A stretch of DNA of 13,587 bases from Alphaproteobacteria bacterium (GTDB taxonomy: Bacteria; Pseudomonadota; Alphaproteobacteria; UBA6615). The stretch lies in assembly GCA_013003285.1 (NCBI GenBank), contig JABDJY010000110.1:1-13587 (forward strand). The letters are read 5' to 3'. The position numbers were made by a program, and so were the translations under genes. Below, piece by piece: positions 1-6,666 of the stretch (position 1 is its first letter; every line of letters begins with the position of its first letter). Below the pieces are notes generated by a model that saw nothing but the letters and a program-made list of their open reading frames with translations, was not told the DNA's origin and searched no databases.

Positions 1-39
1 GTCATCAACACGCCGACGCGCCTGATCGACGTGGCATGA
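1..39 (+). CDS. Possible 3' end of a gene cut by the left edge
   Basis: Frame 1 is open from the first base and ends with TGA at 37-39, giving the C-terminal residues VINTPTRLIDVA. It stops three bases before the stop codon of the minus-strand methyltransferase, a tight convergent arrangement common in compact bacterial genomes. Twelve codons are too few to recognise a family, and an open frame of this length can occur by chance. The call rests only on position and on the clean stop before the next gene. Confidence 0.3.
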   Translation, partial: VINTPTRLIDVA

Positions 40-42
40 CCT

Positions 43-867
43 CTACACCTTTGTTGCGATGGTCAGCAGCGCCGGCATCGGGAGTACCCTGACACCGCAC
101 TGATGGTAAGGCGCGCATCCCTCTTCCATAGCGGCGGATATGACCGGAAGCCTGTCGGGGTCCTGCGCCCGCAATAACCCGCTCATGCGCGCCGTTGCTT
201 GACTGAACGTGTCCATGAGCGTGTCTGATTCGGGCAGCCGCCACGTAAGCTCCAGCTCGCTGCACACAATGTCCGAAAACCCAACTTCGCCCAGCACGGA
301 TTCACATTCATCCGGGTCCGCAAACCGATAAAGTGGCGTGCCTTCAGGCAACCCGATGTCGAGCGCCCCTTCCTTGATGATTGCTTTCATGGCGATGGTG
401 ATCGCCGATGTGTCGGATTTAGCCCAATTGGTCAACGCCAATTTGCCATCCGCTTTCAACACCCGAAAAGCCTCGGCCAGTGCTTTTTCGGGAGTGGGGA
501 AATGCAGCACGCCGAAGTTGATCAAAACCACATCGAAGCTGCCGTCGGGAAAGGGCAAGTCTTCCGCATCGGCCGTCTGAAAGTCGAGTTCGGAGAAATT
601 GTTCTGCGCAAGCGCGACCATATTCTGGGAGAAATCGACGCCCACCGTGGCCGCGCCCCACGCCGCCGCCGCACCACTGACATAGCCCGGTCCACAGGCG
701 ACGTCGAGAACCCGCATGCCTTTGGCCACTTCCGTACCGGCCAGCATGCGCGGCACTGCCTGCGTGGTCAGCGCCTCCCAATGACGATGATAGCCATCGC
801 TCAGGCGCTCCCAACCCTCATGTTCGAATTGGTGAAAGGCCGCCGGATCATATGATGTGCCGGACAT
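43..867 (-). CDS. Class I SAM-dependent methyltransferase
   Basis: This is a 274-residue cytosolic protein with the Rossmann-like class I methyltransferase fold. Motif I, VLDVACGPGYVSG, is at residues 53-65 and binds S-adenosylmethionine. The acidic end of strand 2 is VGVDFS (75-80), where the Asp should hold the ribose. ADAEDLPFPDGSFDVV (99-114) and FRVLKADGKLALTNW (134-148) are the later motifs of the UbiE/Methyltransf_11 group. The ATG start follows a GGAGAG ribosome site about 6 bases upstream. The C-terminal third (about 150-274) should form the substrate lid, but I recognise no signature there, so the methyl acceptor is unknown. It is not clearly UbiE, whose C-terminal motifs I do not see. 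The gene lies 97 bases downstream of the exported-protein gene on the same strand, so shared transcription is possible. Confidence 0.9.
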   Translation of the reverse strand: MSGTSYDPAAFHQFEHEGWERLSDGYHRHWEALTTQAVPRMLAGTEVAKGMRVLDVACGPGYVSGAAAAWGAATVGVDFSQNMVALAQNNFSELDFQTADAEDLPFPDGSFDVVLINFGVLHFPTPEKALAEAFRVLKADGKLALTNWAKSDTSAITIAMKAIIKEGALDIGLPEGTPLYRFADPDECESVLGEVGFSDIVCSELELTWRLPESDTLMDTFSQATARMSGLLRAQDPDRLPVISAAMEEGCAPYHQCGVRVLPMPALLTIATKV

Positions 868-964
868 GCTGCTCTCTCCGCGAAAAGGCGGTCCAAGATC
901 GATCCGCCGAGTTCCGACTATAACGGGAGAAGATGGCCGGGAGATAGGGCCGCCGGCAAACAGT

Positions 965-1636
965 CTAGCTGTTGGGCGCCTTTAACACTGAGACGATTTG
1001 CTGCTCCAACTCACCTGTCGGCCGGCAACGAATAGAAACCAGTTTCATCTTCGATCCTTCGCGGATCTCTTCGCTTACGGTGCCCTCGTCGGAGCTACTG
1101 AAATCGACAGAATCGTCAAGAAAGCGCGGCGTGATCTTGCGGCCGAACTCGCGCGTCCTGAACTTCATCACATAGTGGGCGTCGACGCTCACCAGGGTTC
1201 CATTTCGCGTCGGCTCCAATTTAATGGTGGCCAGTGCGTTTAAGCTGGTCCGCCGCTCGACATCGATGAGTTCATTAAATTCTTCATCGCCCACGAGATA
1301 ACGGACCGAATTGGCGGCGAGGAACTTGTACGCACGGTCACCTAAGACCTCATGCCTGGAATCCACACTGACACTGCCGCAATCGACCCACGGCGACGGC
1401 ACCTTGGATTGCAGTAATACCCGGATTGTCGAATTTTCTTTGATCGTCGCGTTGATCGTGAAATCGCCCTCGTCGAGTTCTTTCAGCAAGACGTTCCAGG
1501 TCGTATCGAAATCTGTGGGGACGATTGTCTGAATGGCGGTCGTTACACCAGCGGCACGTGTCTGTGGCGCGGTCGTGATGGCCGTCAGGCCCAAAGCAAA
1601 GACTGCGGAAACAGCAAAAAACGGTTTGAAGTTCAT
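965..1636 (-). CDS. Exported protein of unknown function
   Basis: The protein has 223 residues from the ATG at 1634-1636. A GTG eight codons upstream is in frame, but this ATG opens a normal signal peptide (MNFKPFF, then a hydrophobic stretch to about residue 22, then a TRA-AG cleavage site near 28-29) and is preceded by AGGGA. The mature part is soluble, about 195 residues, with exactly two cysteines: C86 in WVDCGS and C204 in SIRCRPTGELE. They could form a disulfide in the periplasm. There is no lipobox Cys at the cleavage site, so it is not an obvious lipoprotein. The stretch FDTTWNVLLKELDEGDFTI soon after the signal resembles the start of BamC-like repeats by feel only. I do not recognise the family. 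Its promoter lies in the AT-rich island directly upstream. It is lower in GC than the metabolic genes to its right. Confidence 0.75.
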   Translation of the reverse strand: MNFKPFFAVSAVFALGLTAITTAPQTRAAGVTTAIQTIVPTDFDTTWNVLLKELDEGDFTINATIKENSTIRVLLQSKVPSPWVDCGSVSVDSRHEVLGDRAYKFLAANSVRYLVGDEEFNELIDVERRTSLNALATIKLEPTRNGTLVSVDAHYVMKFRTREFGRKITPRFLDDSVDFSSSDEGTVSEEIREGSKMKLVSIRCRPTGELEQQIVSVLKAPNS

Positions 1637-1673
1637 AATCCCTGACCCACGCTCTATCACTGGAAATTATTGA

Positions 1674-1682
1674 ATTATAACA
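1674..1682 (-). promoter_or_regulatory. Extended -10 promoter of the exported-protein gene
   Basis: Read on the minus strand this is TGTTATAAT, a perfect TATAAT with the TGn extension of extended -10 promoters. The hexamer 17 bases upstream is TAGTTA, only a half match to TTGACA, which fits an extended -10 type. Transcription would start near 1667, giving a leader of about 30 bases before the ATG at 1636. The surrounding DNA is AT-rich, which raises the chance of a random match. Confidence 0.5.
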
Positions 1683-1684
1683 AC

Positions 1685-1706
1685 ATAACTAATTAATAAC
1701 TAATTA
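1685..1706. repeat. Tandem 11-bp direct repeat, ATAACTAATTA x2
   Basis: The unit ATAACTAATTA occurs at 1685-1695 and again immediately at 1696-1706 without mismatch. Eleven bases is close to one helical turn, so both copies face the same side of the DNA. They sit just upstream of the extended -10 element, where an activator, a silencer or the RNA polymerase alpha subunit could bind. Confidence 0.6.
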
Positions 1707-1716
1707 TTATTCGTAG

Positions 1717-1736
1717 TTAATTAAAATTTTAATTAA
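1717..1736. promoter_or_regulatory. Perfect 20-bp AT palindrome, possible operator
   Basis: TTAATTAAAATTTTAATTAA equals its own reverse complement over all 20 bases. It lies 35 bases upstream of the -10 element and 10 bases from the tandem repeat. It contains no G or C, so it may simply reflect the base composition. A dimeric regulator or a minor-groove nucleoid protein could also bind it. Confidence 0.4.
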
Positions 1737-2004
1737 AATGCGTTATTTTAAAATTAATCATTAATTTACCTAAAATTTATATTTAATTTTACTTAAACAT
1801 AGTTAACGCAACGCTAAACCGCAGTGAGGCGCAACGCGGCGGACCGTCGCGGAATTCATGTTTAGCAATTTTCATCTCTCCAGGGTACTTGGGCCAATTA
1901 ACCGGAACGCCGGCACCCATATGTTAAGGCAACAGAAGATGTCACCCGTTTGTTGTGCGGTAGCCTAGTATTATGGTGAAAATGAGTCGAGTCGATAGAC
2001 GAAA

Positions 2005-3087
2005 TTACATCGCGAATAAGGAAAAACCCTTATCTAACAAGGACAAACCCAGCCCCGGCCCCGTCGGCAACACGACTTGTCCCGCTTCGACCACAAGCGG
2101 ATTTTCGAACAATTCCTCCCACCATTCCATATGTTCGAGCATCAGCGCATGCGGCTGGGCGGCCAGCACATGGGCCGAAGCTTCAGTGAATAAATGCGAG
2201 GAAACCGGCTGGTTATAGGCTGCGCAAAGCGCAGCAGCGTTAAGGTATTCGGTGATTCCACCCATACGTTGAAGGTCCGGCATCAATACATCGGCGGCGC
2301 GCGCCTCCAAATGCTGCTTCATGGCCGCCGAACCGTAGGAGGTCTCGCCAGTTGCCACCCGCATATCGAGAGCTGCGGCGACCCGCGCGCAGCCTTCCAA
2401 ATCTGTATAAAACACCGGCTCCTCCAGCCAATAAATGCCGAGCGGCTCAAGCAGCCGTCCGGCGCGAATCGCCACCGATTCCGGCCACGCTTGGTTAACA
2501 TCAACGAGCAATTCGATATCGGGGCCGAGCGCCTCGCGTACCCGGCGCACCCGCTCGATATCGGTCATGAAATCGGCACGGCCGATACGCATCTTCATTG
2601 CCCGGTGCCCTTGCGCGCAAAATGCCTCGGCCTCGGCGATTACCTCGTCGATCGTATAATTCAGCCACAAGCCCGATGATGCGTAAGTCGTCACCCGCGT
2701 GTTGTCGCCGCCTAGATAACGATATAGCGGCAGTTCGGCGGCTTGTGCCGCCAAATCCCAGCACCCTGTATCGAGCGCGGAGAGCGCCATCATTGTAGCG
2801 CCGGCATGACCGAAGAAGTTCAGGTCGCGCCACGCCGCGGCGAAAATGGCCCGCACCGCGCGGGGATCACGGCCCTCATAAATCTGCGCCAAATCTGTGA
2901 CATGCGCGGCCAGCGCAGCTGCCTTAGAGGGCTCGAAGGCAAAGCACCACCCCATGCCGGTTAACCCCGCGTCGGTACGTAAGCGTACGAAGACCGTATA
3001 GGCGTGGGTAAAATCATGGGCCGACGTGCGGATCGGTTTGCGCAACGGTATGGCGAGCCGATCTATATCCACGCTGGTTATTTTCAT
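2005..3087 (-). CDS. Enolase-superfamily (mandelate racemase-type) acid-sugar enzyme
   Basis: This is a 360-residue enolase-superfamily protein of the mandelate racemase (MR) subgroup: an N-terminal capping domain (about 1-115) and a TIM barrel. The Mg ligands are D196 (VDVNQ), E222 (WLEEP) and E248 (ATGET). The acid/base pair H298 (SSHLF) and D271 (PDLQR) and the electrophile E318 (LEHMEWW) are present. Every one is exactly one residue past its counterpart in mandelate racemase. The second Lys of the KxK motif is Arg here (K165-M-R167), so the two-base racemase mechanism should be lost. A sugar-acid dehydratase using the His-Asp pair is the likely role; the substrate is unknown. The frame extends to a TTG at 3118-3120, but the ATG at 3085-3087 has AAGGA seven bases upstream and gives MKITSVDIDRLAIP, a usual family start. 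It is divergent from the dehydrogenase/methyltransferase operon. Confidence 0.88.
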   Translation of the reverse strand: MKITSVDIDRLAIPLRKPIRTSAHDFTHAYTVFVRLRTDAGLTGMGWCFAFEPSKAAALAAHVTDLAQIYEGRDPRAVRAIFAAAWRDLNFFGHAGATMMALSALDTGCWDLAAQAAELPLYRYLGGDNTRVTTYASSGLWLNYTIDEVIAEAEAFCAQGHRAMKMRIGRADFMTDIERVRRVREALGPDIELLVDVNQAWPESVAIRAGRLLEPLGIYWLEEPVFYTDLEGCARVAAALDMRVATGETSYGSAAMKQHLEARAADVLMPDLQRMGGITEYLNAAALCAAYNQPVSSHLFTEASAHVLAAQPHALMLEHMEWWEELFENPLVVEAGQVVLPTGPGLGLSLLDKGFSLFAM

Positions 3088-3094
3088 CGCCTGA

Positions 3095-3099
3095 TCCTT
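3095..3099 (-). promoter_or_regulatory. Ribosome binding site that fixes the start of the enolase-superfamily gene
   Basis: On the minus strand this is AAGGA, seven bases before the ATG at 3085-3087. It favours this ATG over the in-frame TTG eleven codons upstream, whose extra residues (ARSAISKDQA) do not look like part of the family's capping domain. Confidence 0.65.
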
Positions 3100-3147
3100 A
3101 CTAATAGCGCTTCGTGCCAACGCCCCCCTGACGCGGCCGATGATCGA

Positions 3148-3160
3148 GGGTAAGTTACCC
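3148..3160. promoter_or_regulatory. 13-bp dyad between divergent genes, likely operator
   Basis: GGGTAA-G-TTACCC is a perfect inverted repeat with six-base arms and one central base. It lies in the 131-base gap between the enolase-superfamily gene (start 3087) and the dehydrogenase gene (start 3219), roughly midway. Outer CGAG and CTCG add a looser second layer of symmetry. The position suits one repressor or activator controlling both directions. A GntR-family regulator would be a natural guess for a sugar-acid cluster, but none is encoded in the window. Confidence 0.5.
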
Positions 3161-3218
3161 GTCTCGGAGCCGCCAGTGCCGGTGTGCCTCAGGATAAGCA
3201 GGGTTAAGGGACAGGACC

Positions 3219-4154
3219 ATGAAAATTCTCATTTTGGGCGCCGGCGCCATCGGCGGCTATCTGGGGAGCCGCCTTGTCGAGGCCGGCGCGGACGTCAACT
3301 TCCTGGTTCGTGAGGCCCGGCGGGCGCAATTGGATCGCGAGGGGCTGCGGCTGCGTTCGGTATTTGGCGATGTAGATTGCAAGGTCGTGACGGTTAGCGC
3401 CGGCGAGCTTAAACCCGACAATGATTTGGCGATCGTCACCTGCAAGGCCTACGACCTGGACAGCGCCATCGAGGCCATCGGACCCGGCCTATCCCAAAAC
3501 GGGCTGGTGCTGCCCATTCTCAACGGTCTGGGCCACATCGCCACGCTCAACGCCGCCTTTGGACAAGATCGCGTGCTCGGCGGCACCATTAAACTATCGG
3601 CCTCGCGCCTCGCCGACGGCACCATCAAGCATATGAACGACTGGCACTGGCTGCGCTTCGGCGAACAGGCCGGCGGCCTCAGCGACCGCGTGCTCGCCGT
3701 GCAGGCGGCATTCGATGGCTGCGTCGGGCTCGAGGCGGTCCCGCAGGAAAATATCATGCAGGAGATGTGGGAGAAGTTCGTCCACCTCACCACCGCCGCC
3801 GCCATGACCTGCCTGATGCGAGCCAATTCTGGGCAGATCCTAGCGACCGACGAAGGCGCCTCCCTTTTCCAGCAGATGTTGGAGACATCGGCCAACATCG
3901 CCCGGGCCAGCGGCTATCCACCCAGCGACGAATTCATGGAGACCTACCGTACGCTGTTCGCCGACCGCGACGGGACCTACGCCACCTCCATGTTGCGCGA
4001 TATCGAAGCCGGCAACCGCACCGAGGGTGAGCAGATTGTCGGGCTGATGCTGCAGCGCGCCCGCGAGTTCGACATCGATAGTCCTTTACTGACGGCAGCC
4101 TATGCCCATCTCAAGGCCTATGAAGTCCGCCAGGCCAATGGCGGAAAAATTTAA
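3219..4154 (+). CDS. Ketopantoate reductase-like (ApbA/PanE family) dehydrogenase
   Basis: A 311-residue cytosolic NAD(P)H-dependent dehydrogenase. The N-terminal Rossmann domain starts with GAGAIG (7-12), and the C-terminal helical domain is of ketopantoate reductase type. Comparing with E. coli PanE, K76 (VTCKAYD), N102 (ILNGLG), K186 (EMWEKF), S257 (TSMLRD) and E269 (RTEGEQ) correspond to K72, N98, K176, S244 and E256. The substrate-binding Asn180 of PanE falls at L190, in KFVHLTTAAAMTCLMR. That segment is typical of PanE homologues outside pantothenate synthesis, so I do not assign panE. It probably reduces another 2-keto acid or oxidises a 2-hydroxy acid. The start ATG follows AAGGG and AGG. 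It is the first gene of an operon with the methyltransferase 14 bases downstream, and it is divergent from the enolase-superfamily gene, suggesting a shared pathway. Confidence 0.85.
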   Translation: MKILILGAGAIGGYLGSRLVEAGADVNFLVREARRAQLDREGLRLRSVFGDVDCKVVTVSAGELKPDNDLAIVTCKAYDLDSAIEAIGPGLSQNGLVLPILNGLGHIATLNAAFGQDRVLGGTIKLSASRLADGTIKHMNDWHWLRFGEQAGGLSDRVLAVQAAFDGCVGLEAVPQENIMQEMWEKFVHLTTAAAMTCLMRANSGQILATDEGASLFQQMLETSANIARASGYPPSDEFMETYRTLFADRDGTYATSMLRDIEAGNRTEGEQIVGLMLQRAREFDIDSPLLTAAYAHLKAYEVRQANGGKI

Positions 4155-4155
4155 C

Positions 4156-4161
4156 GGGAGG
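4156..4161 (+). promoter_or_regulatory. Ribosome binding site of the operon's methyltransferase
   Basis: GGGAGG begins one base after the stop of the dehydrogenase gene and seven bases before the methyltransferase ATG at 4169. The whole gap between the genes is 14 bases, so ribosomes finishing the first gene can load directly onto the second. Confidence 0.7.
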
Positions 4162-4168
4162 CAAAGTC

Positions 4169-4987
4169 ATGTCGGATAGCTTCGAAAAAGTCGCGACCCA
4201 TTACGGCCTTGCGGGCATCGAAGAGCGTATTCTCTCCGCGCTGCAGGACGAAGGCATCGATATCGATGCCCTAACACCCAGAGACCTGTCGCCAATCGAC
4301 CAGTTCCATACCCGCGGCATCCTCGCCACCCGCGAGCATGCGGCATTGGCCGCGCCCCGCGAAGATATGCATGTGCTCGATGTGGGCTGCGGCATCGGCG
4401 GCCCGGCGCGCTACCTGGCCTCGACCTATGGCTGCCGGGTCACCGGCGTCGATTTGACACCGGAATTCATCGCCGTCGCAAAAATGCTAACCGAACGCTG
4501 CCGCCTCGACCATTTCGTCGACTTCCAACAGGCCAACGGGCTCGACCTGCCCTTCGATGATTCCAGTTTCGACATGGTGTGGTGCCAGAACGTCACCATG
4601 AACATCGAGGACAAGGCAGCCTTCTATCGCGAAATTGCGCGGGTATTGAAATCCGGTGGCCGCTTCACCTCAACCGAGATGACCACCGGAGACGCCGGTC
4701 CGCCCCATTTCCCCTTGCCGTGGGCGCGCGTCCCGGAAATCAGCTTTCTTGCCTCGCAAGACGAGATGCGCGCGGCCCTCGAGGGCGCCGGGTTCACCAT
4801 TATCGAATGGCGGGACACCAGCGCCGAGGTGGTCGCAGCGACACAATCGCCAATTCAGAAAGCCCGCCATGCCAAGCTCGGCATCGCTCTTATCGCCGGC
4901 GACGATACGCCCGAGCGCGTGGCCAACTCGGGGCGCAGCCTTGCGGAAGGACGCCTGTCGAACGTGATGATGGTGGCCGAGAAATAA
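4169..4987 (+). CDS. SAM-dependent methyltransferase, sarcosine/dimethylglycine type
   Basis: A 272-residue cytosolic class I methyltransferase. The pre-core segment DLSPIDQFHTRG followed by ATREHAALA (39-61) is characteristic of the sarcosine/dimethylglycine methyltransferase-like group. Motif I is VLDVGCGIGGPARYLA (69-84), strand 2 ends at GVDLTPEF (93-100), and the later motifs are ANGLDLPFDDSSFDMVW (122-138) and REIARVLKSGGRF (154-166). Known members methylate sarcosine and dimethylglycine on the way to glycine betaine, but relatives act on other amines and small molecules, so the acceptor cannot be read from sequence. It is the second gene of the operon with the ketopantoate-reductase-like gene. 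The convergent neighbour belongs to the GMC family, which includes choline dehydrogenase. A betaine link is tempting but unproven. Confidence 0.88.
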   Translation: MSDSFEKVATHYGLAGIEERILSALQDEGIDIDALTPRDLSPIDQFHTRGILATREHAALAAPREDMHVLDVGCGIGGPARYLASTYGCRVTGVDLTPEFIAVAKMLTERCRLDHFVDFQQANGLDLPFDDSSFDMVWCQNVTMNIEDKAAFYREIARVLKSGGRFTSTEMTTGDAGPPHFPLPWARVPEISFLASQDEMRAALEGAGFTIIEWRDTSAEVVAATQSPIQKARHAKLGIALIAGDDTPERVANSGRSLAEGRLSNVMMVAEK

Positions 4988-5000
4988 GCGACCTTTTTGG

Positions 5001-6638
5001 CTAGACGATATGTTCCGGCGGCAAGGGCGCATGCCCGAGGATTATATCCGACGCCTTTTCCGCGATCATTACCGTCGGCGCGTTGGTATTCCCGCCGACC
5101 AGGGTTGGCATGACCGAGGCATCGACCACGCGTAGCCCCTCGACACCGCGCACCCGTAGTTCTTCGTCGACAACTGATTTCTCATCGGCGCCCATGCGGC
5201 AACTGCCGACCGGGTGATAAACCGTGCTCGCGGCGCTGCGCACGAAGGCATCGAGCTGATCGTCGCTCTCGACCTGCGGCCCGGGCCATATCTCACCGGA
5301 ACTATGGCGCGCCAACGCCGGGCGGGTCATCACATGGCGCATCGCCTTGAAGGCTTCACGCAGGGTCGCCCGATCCCGTTCGGTCGATAGATAGTTGGGC
5401 TGGATCGCCGGCGCGTCGGCCGGATTGTTCGAGCGCAGAGTGATTTCGCCCCGGCTCTCCGGCCGCAACAGGCAGGCATGGCACATAAAGGCATCGGGCC
5501 TGGTGTGATCCTTGGTCGGCGCGGAGAAGGGCTGGCGGATCAGCGACATTAGATTGCCGGCGCTGAAATGGAACTGCACGTCGGGCACTTCCAACTCCGG
5601 CGCGGTGCGAATAAAGGCCCCGCCCTCCAGGGGAAATCCCGCCGCCGGGCCAGAGCGCATAAGCATCGCCCGCGCCACCGCAAAGGCGCCCCGTTCCGAC
5701 CGCGTCAATTCATCGGTCAGGGTCTTAATCGTCGCGCCATGGACAGTGTGGATATTGGAATGGTCCTGCAGGTTGCGGCCAACCTCGGGCAAATCGACCA
5801 CCGGCGCGATGCCATGGCTTCTCAAATGCTCGCCATCCCCCACCCCCGACAGCATGAGGATTTGCGGTGAGTTGACCGCGCCCGCGGCGAGCAACACTTC
5901 GCGTGCCGCGTTGGCGGTGAATTCCTTTCCGTTCTGGCGATAGACCACGCCCTCGGCGCGTCCATTGGCGAAGGTGATCCGCTGGGTTAACGCCTCGGTT
6001 TCCACGGTCAGATTCGGCCGCGACAATGCCGGTCGCAGATAGGCCGCCGCCGTACTCCAACGTCGGGCATTGCGGATGGTGAACTGGTAGCGCCCGAATC
6101 CCTCCTGCTCGGCGCCGTTGAAATCCGGATTAACCGGATGGCCAGCCTCGCGTCCAGCCTCGACGAAAGCGTCGAACAGCGGGTTGTCGTGATAGGCTTC
6201 GGTCACGTTCAGCGGTCCGTCCGCGCCATGGAAGGCGTCCGCGCCGCGCTCGTTGCCTTCGGCGCGTTTAAAATAGGGGAGAACATCGGCATAGGACCAA
6301 CCGGCCAAACCGAACTGGCGCCACATATCGTAATCACGGGCGTGGCCGCGGATATAGATCATGCCGTTGAGTGACGACGTGCCGCCCAATGTCTTGCCAC
6401 GCGGCCACATGATACGCCGGTTATCGAGATTGGCCTGGGGCTCGGTCTCGTAGGCCCAGTTATAGCGCCGGTTGGGAATCATCTTCGCCAACCCGACCGG
6501 GATGTGAATGAATGGATGGCGGTCGCGCGGACCGGCCTCCAGCAGCAGCACACGGACCTTCGGATCGGCGCTTAAGCGATTGGCCAACACACAACCAGCG
6601 CTACCGGCACCGATAATCACATAATCGAATTCGCTCAT
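5001..6638 (-). CDS. GMC-family FAD-dependent alcohol/choline dehydrogenase
   Basis: A 545-residue glucose-methanol-choline oxidoreductase, full length for bacterial members (about 530-560). The FAD-binding GAGSAGCVLANRL is at 10-22 and the ribose-binding Glu is in LLLEAG (31-36). The first GMC signature is around RGKTLGGTSSLNG (80-92) and the second around GAVNSPQILMLSGVG (253-267). The catalytic pair is H475 (VYHPVGSC) and N517 (GGNTNAP). It should oxidise a primary alcohol to an aldehyde and pass electrons to oxygen or a membrane acceptor. The family covers choline, long-chain and aromatic alcohols, and the sequence does not separate them, so betA is not assigned. No strong ribosome site precedes the ATG. 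It lies 28 bases downstream of the small exported-protein gene, probably in one transcript. Confidence 0.92.
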   Translation of the reverse strand: MSEFDYVIIGAGSAGCVLANRLSADPKVRVLLLEAGPRDRHPFIHIPVGLAKMIPNRRYNWAYETEPQANLDNRRIMWPRGKTLGGTSSLNGMIYIRGHARDYDMWRQFGLAGWSYADVLPYFKRAEGNERGADAFHGADGPLNVTEAYHDNPLFDAFVEAGREAGHPVNPDFNGAEQEGFGRYQFTIRNARRWSTAAAYLRPALSRPNLTVETEALTQRITFANGRAEGVVYRQNGKEFTANAAREVLLAAGAVNSPQILMLSGVGDGEHLRSHGIAPVVDLPEVGRNLQDHSNIHTVHGATIKTLTDELTRSERGAFAVARAMLMRSGPAAGFPLEGGAFIRTAPELEVPDVQFHFSAGNLMSLIRQPFSAPTKDHTRPDAFMCHACLLRPESRGEITLRSNNPADAPAIQPNYLSTERDRATLREAFKAMRHVMTRPALARHSSGEIWPGPQVESDDQLDAFVRSAASTVYHPVGSCRMGADEKSVVDEELRVRGVEGLRVVDASVMPTLVGGNTNAPTVMIAEKASDIILGHAPLPPEHIV

Positions 6639-6666
6639 TTACCGACTAGTCCGGCGCTGTAGGCGC

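Larger units (their letters stand above)
1637..2004. other. Gene-free region with a very AT-rich island
   Basis: No convincing gene lies in this 368-base stretch between the exported-protein gene and the end of the enolase-superfamily gene. Positions 1661-1800 hold 18 G or C among 140 bases (about 13 percent), inside DNA that is otherwise GC-rich. The island carries an extended -10 promoter, a tandem 11-bp repeat and a 20-bp palindrome, listed separately. The part from about 1801 to 2004 returns to normal composition. I see no hairpin followed by a T run that would serve as an intrinsic terminator for the gene ending at 2005. Confidence 0.8.

Noticed and set aside
419..814. Open frame of 131 codons on the minus strand
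   Set aside because: It lies inside the methyltransferase gene in another frame, and its Arg/Gly-rich composition is typical of a shadow in GC-rich DNA.
936..958. GCCGG...CCGGC hairpin downstream of the exported-protein gene, considered as terminator
   Set aside because: The stem is five pairs with a twelve-base loop and no T run; GC-rich DNA gives such matches often.
1973..2218. Small plus-strand frame starting in the gap after the enolase-superfamily gene
   Set aside because: Most of it is antisense to the end of that gene; only about ten codons lie in free DNA, and no ribosome site is evident.
2194..2679. Open frame of 161 codons on the plus strand
   Set aside because: It is antisense to the enolase-superfamily gene, whose metal and catalytic residues are all present in the real frame.
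3449..3898. Open frame of 149 codons on the minus strand
   Set aside because: It is antisense to the ketopantoate-reductase-like gene and has no recognisable domain.
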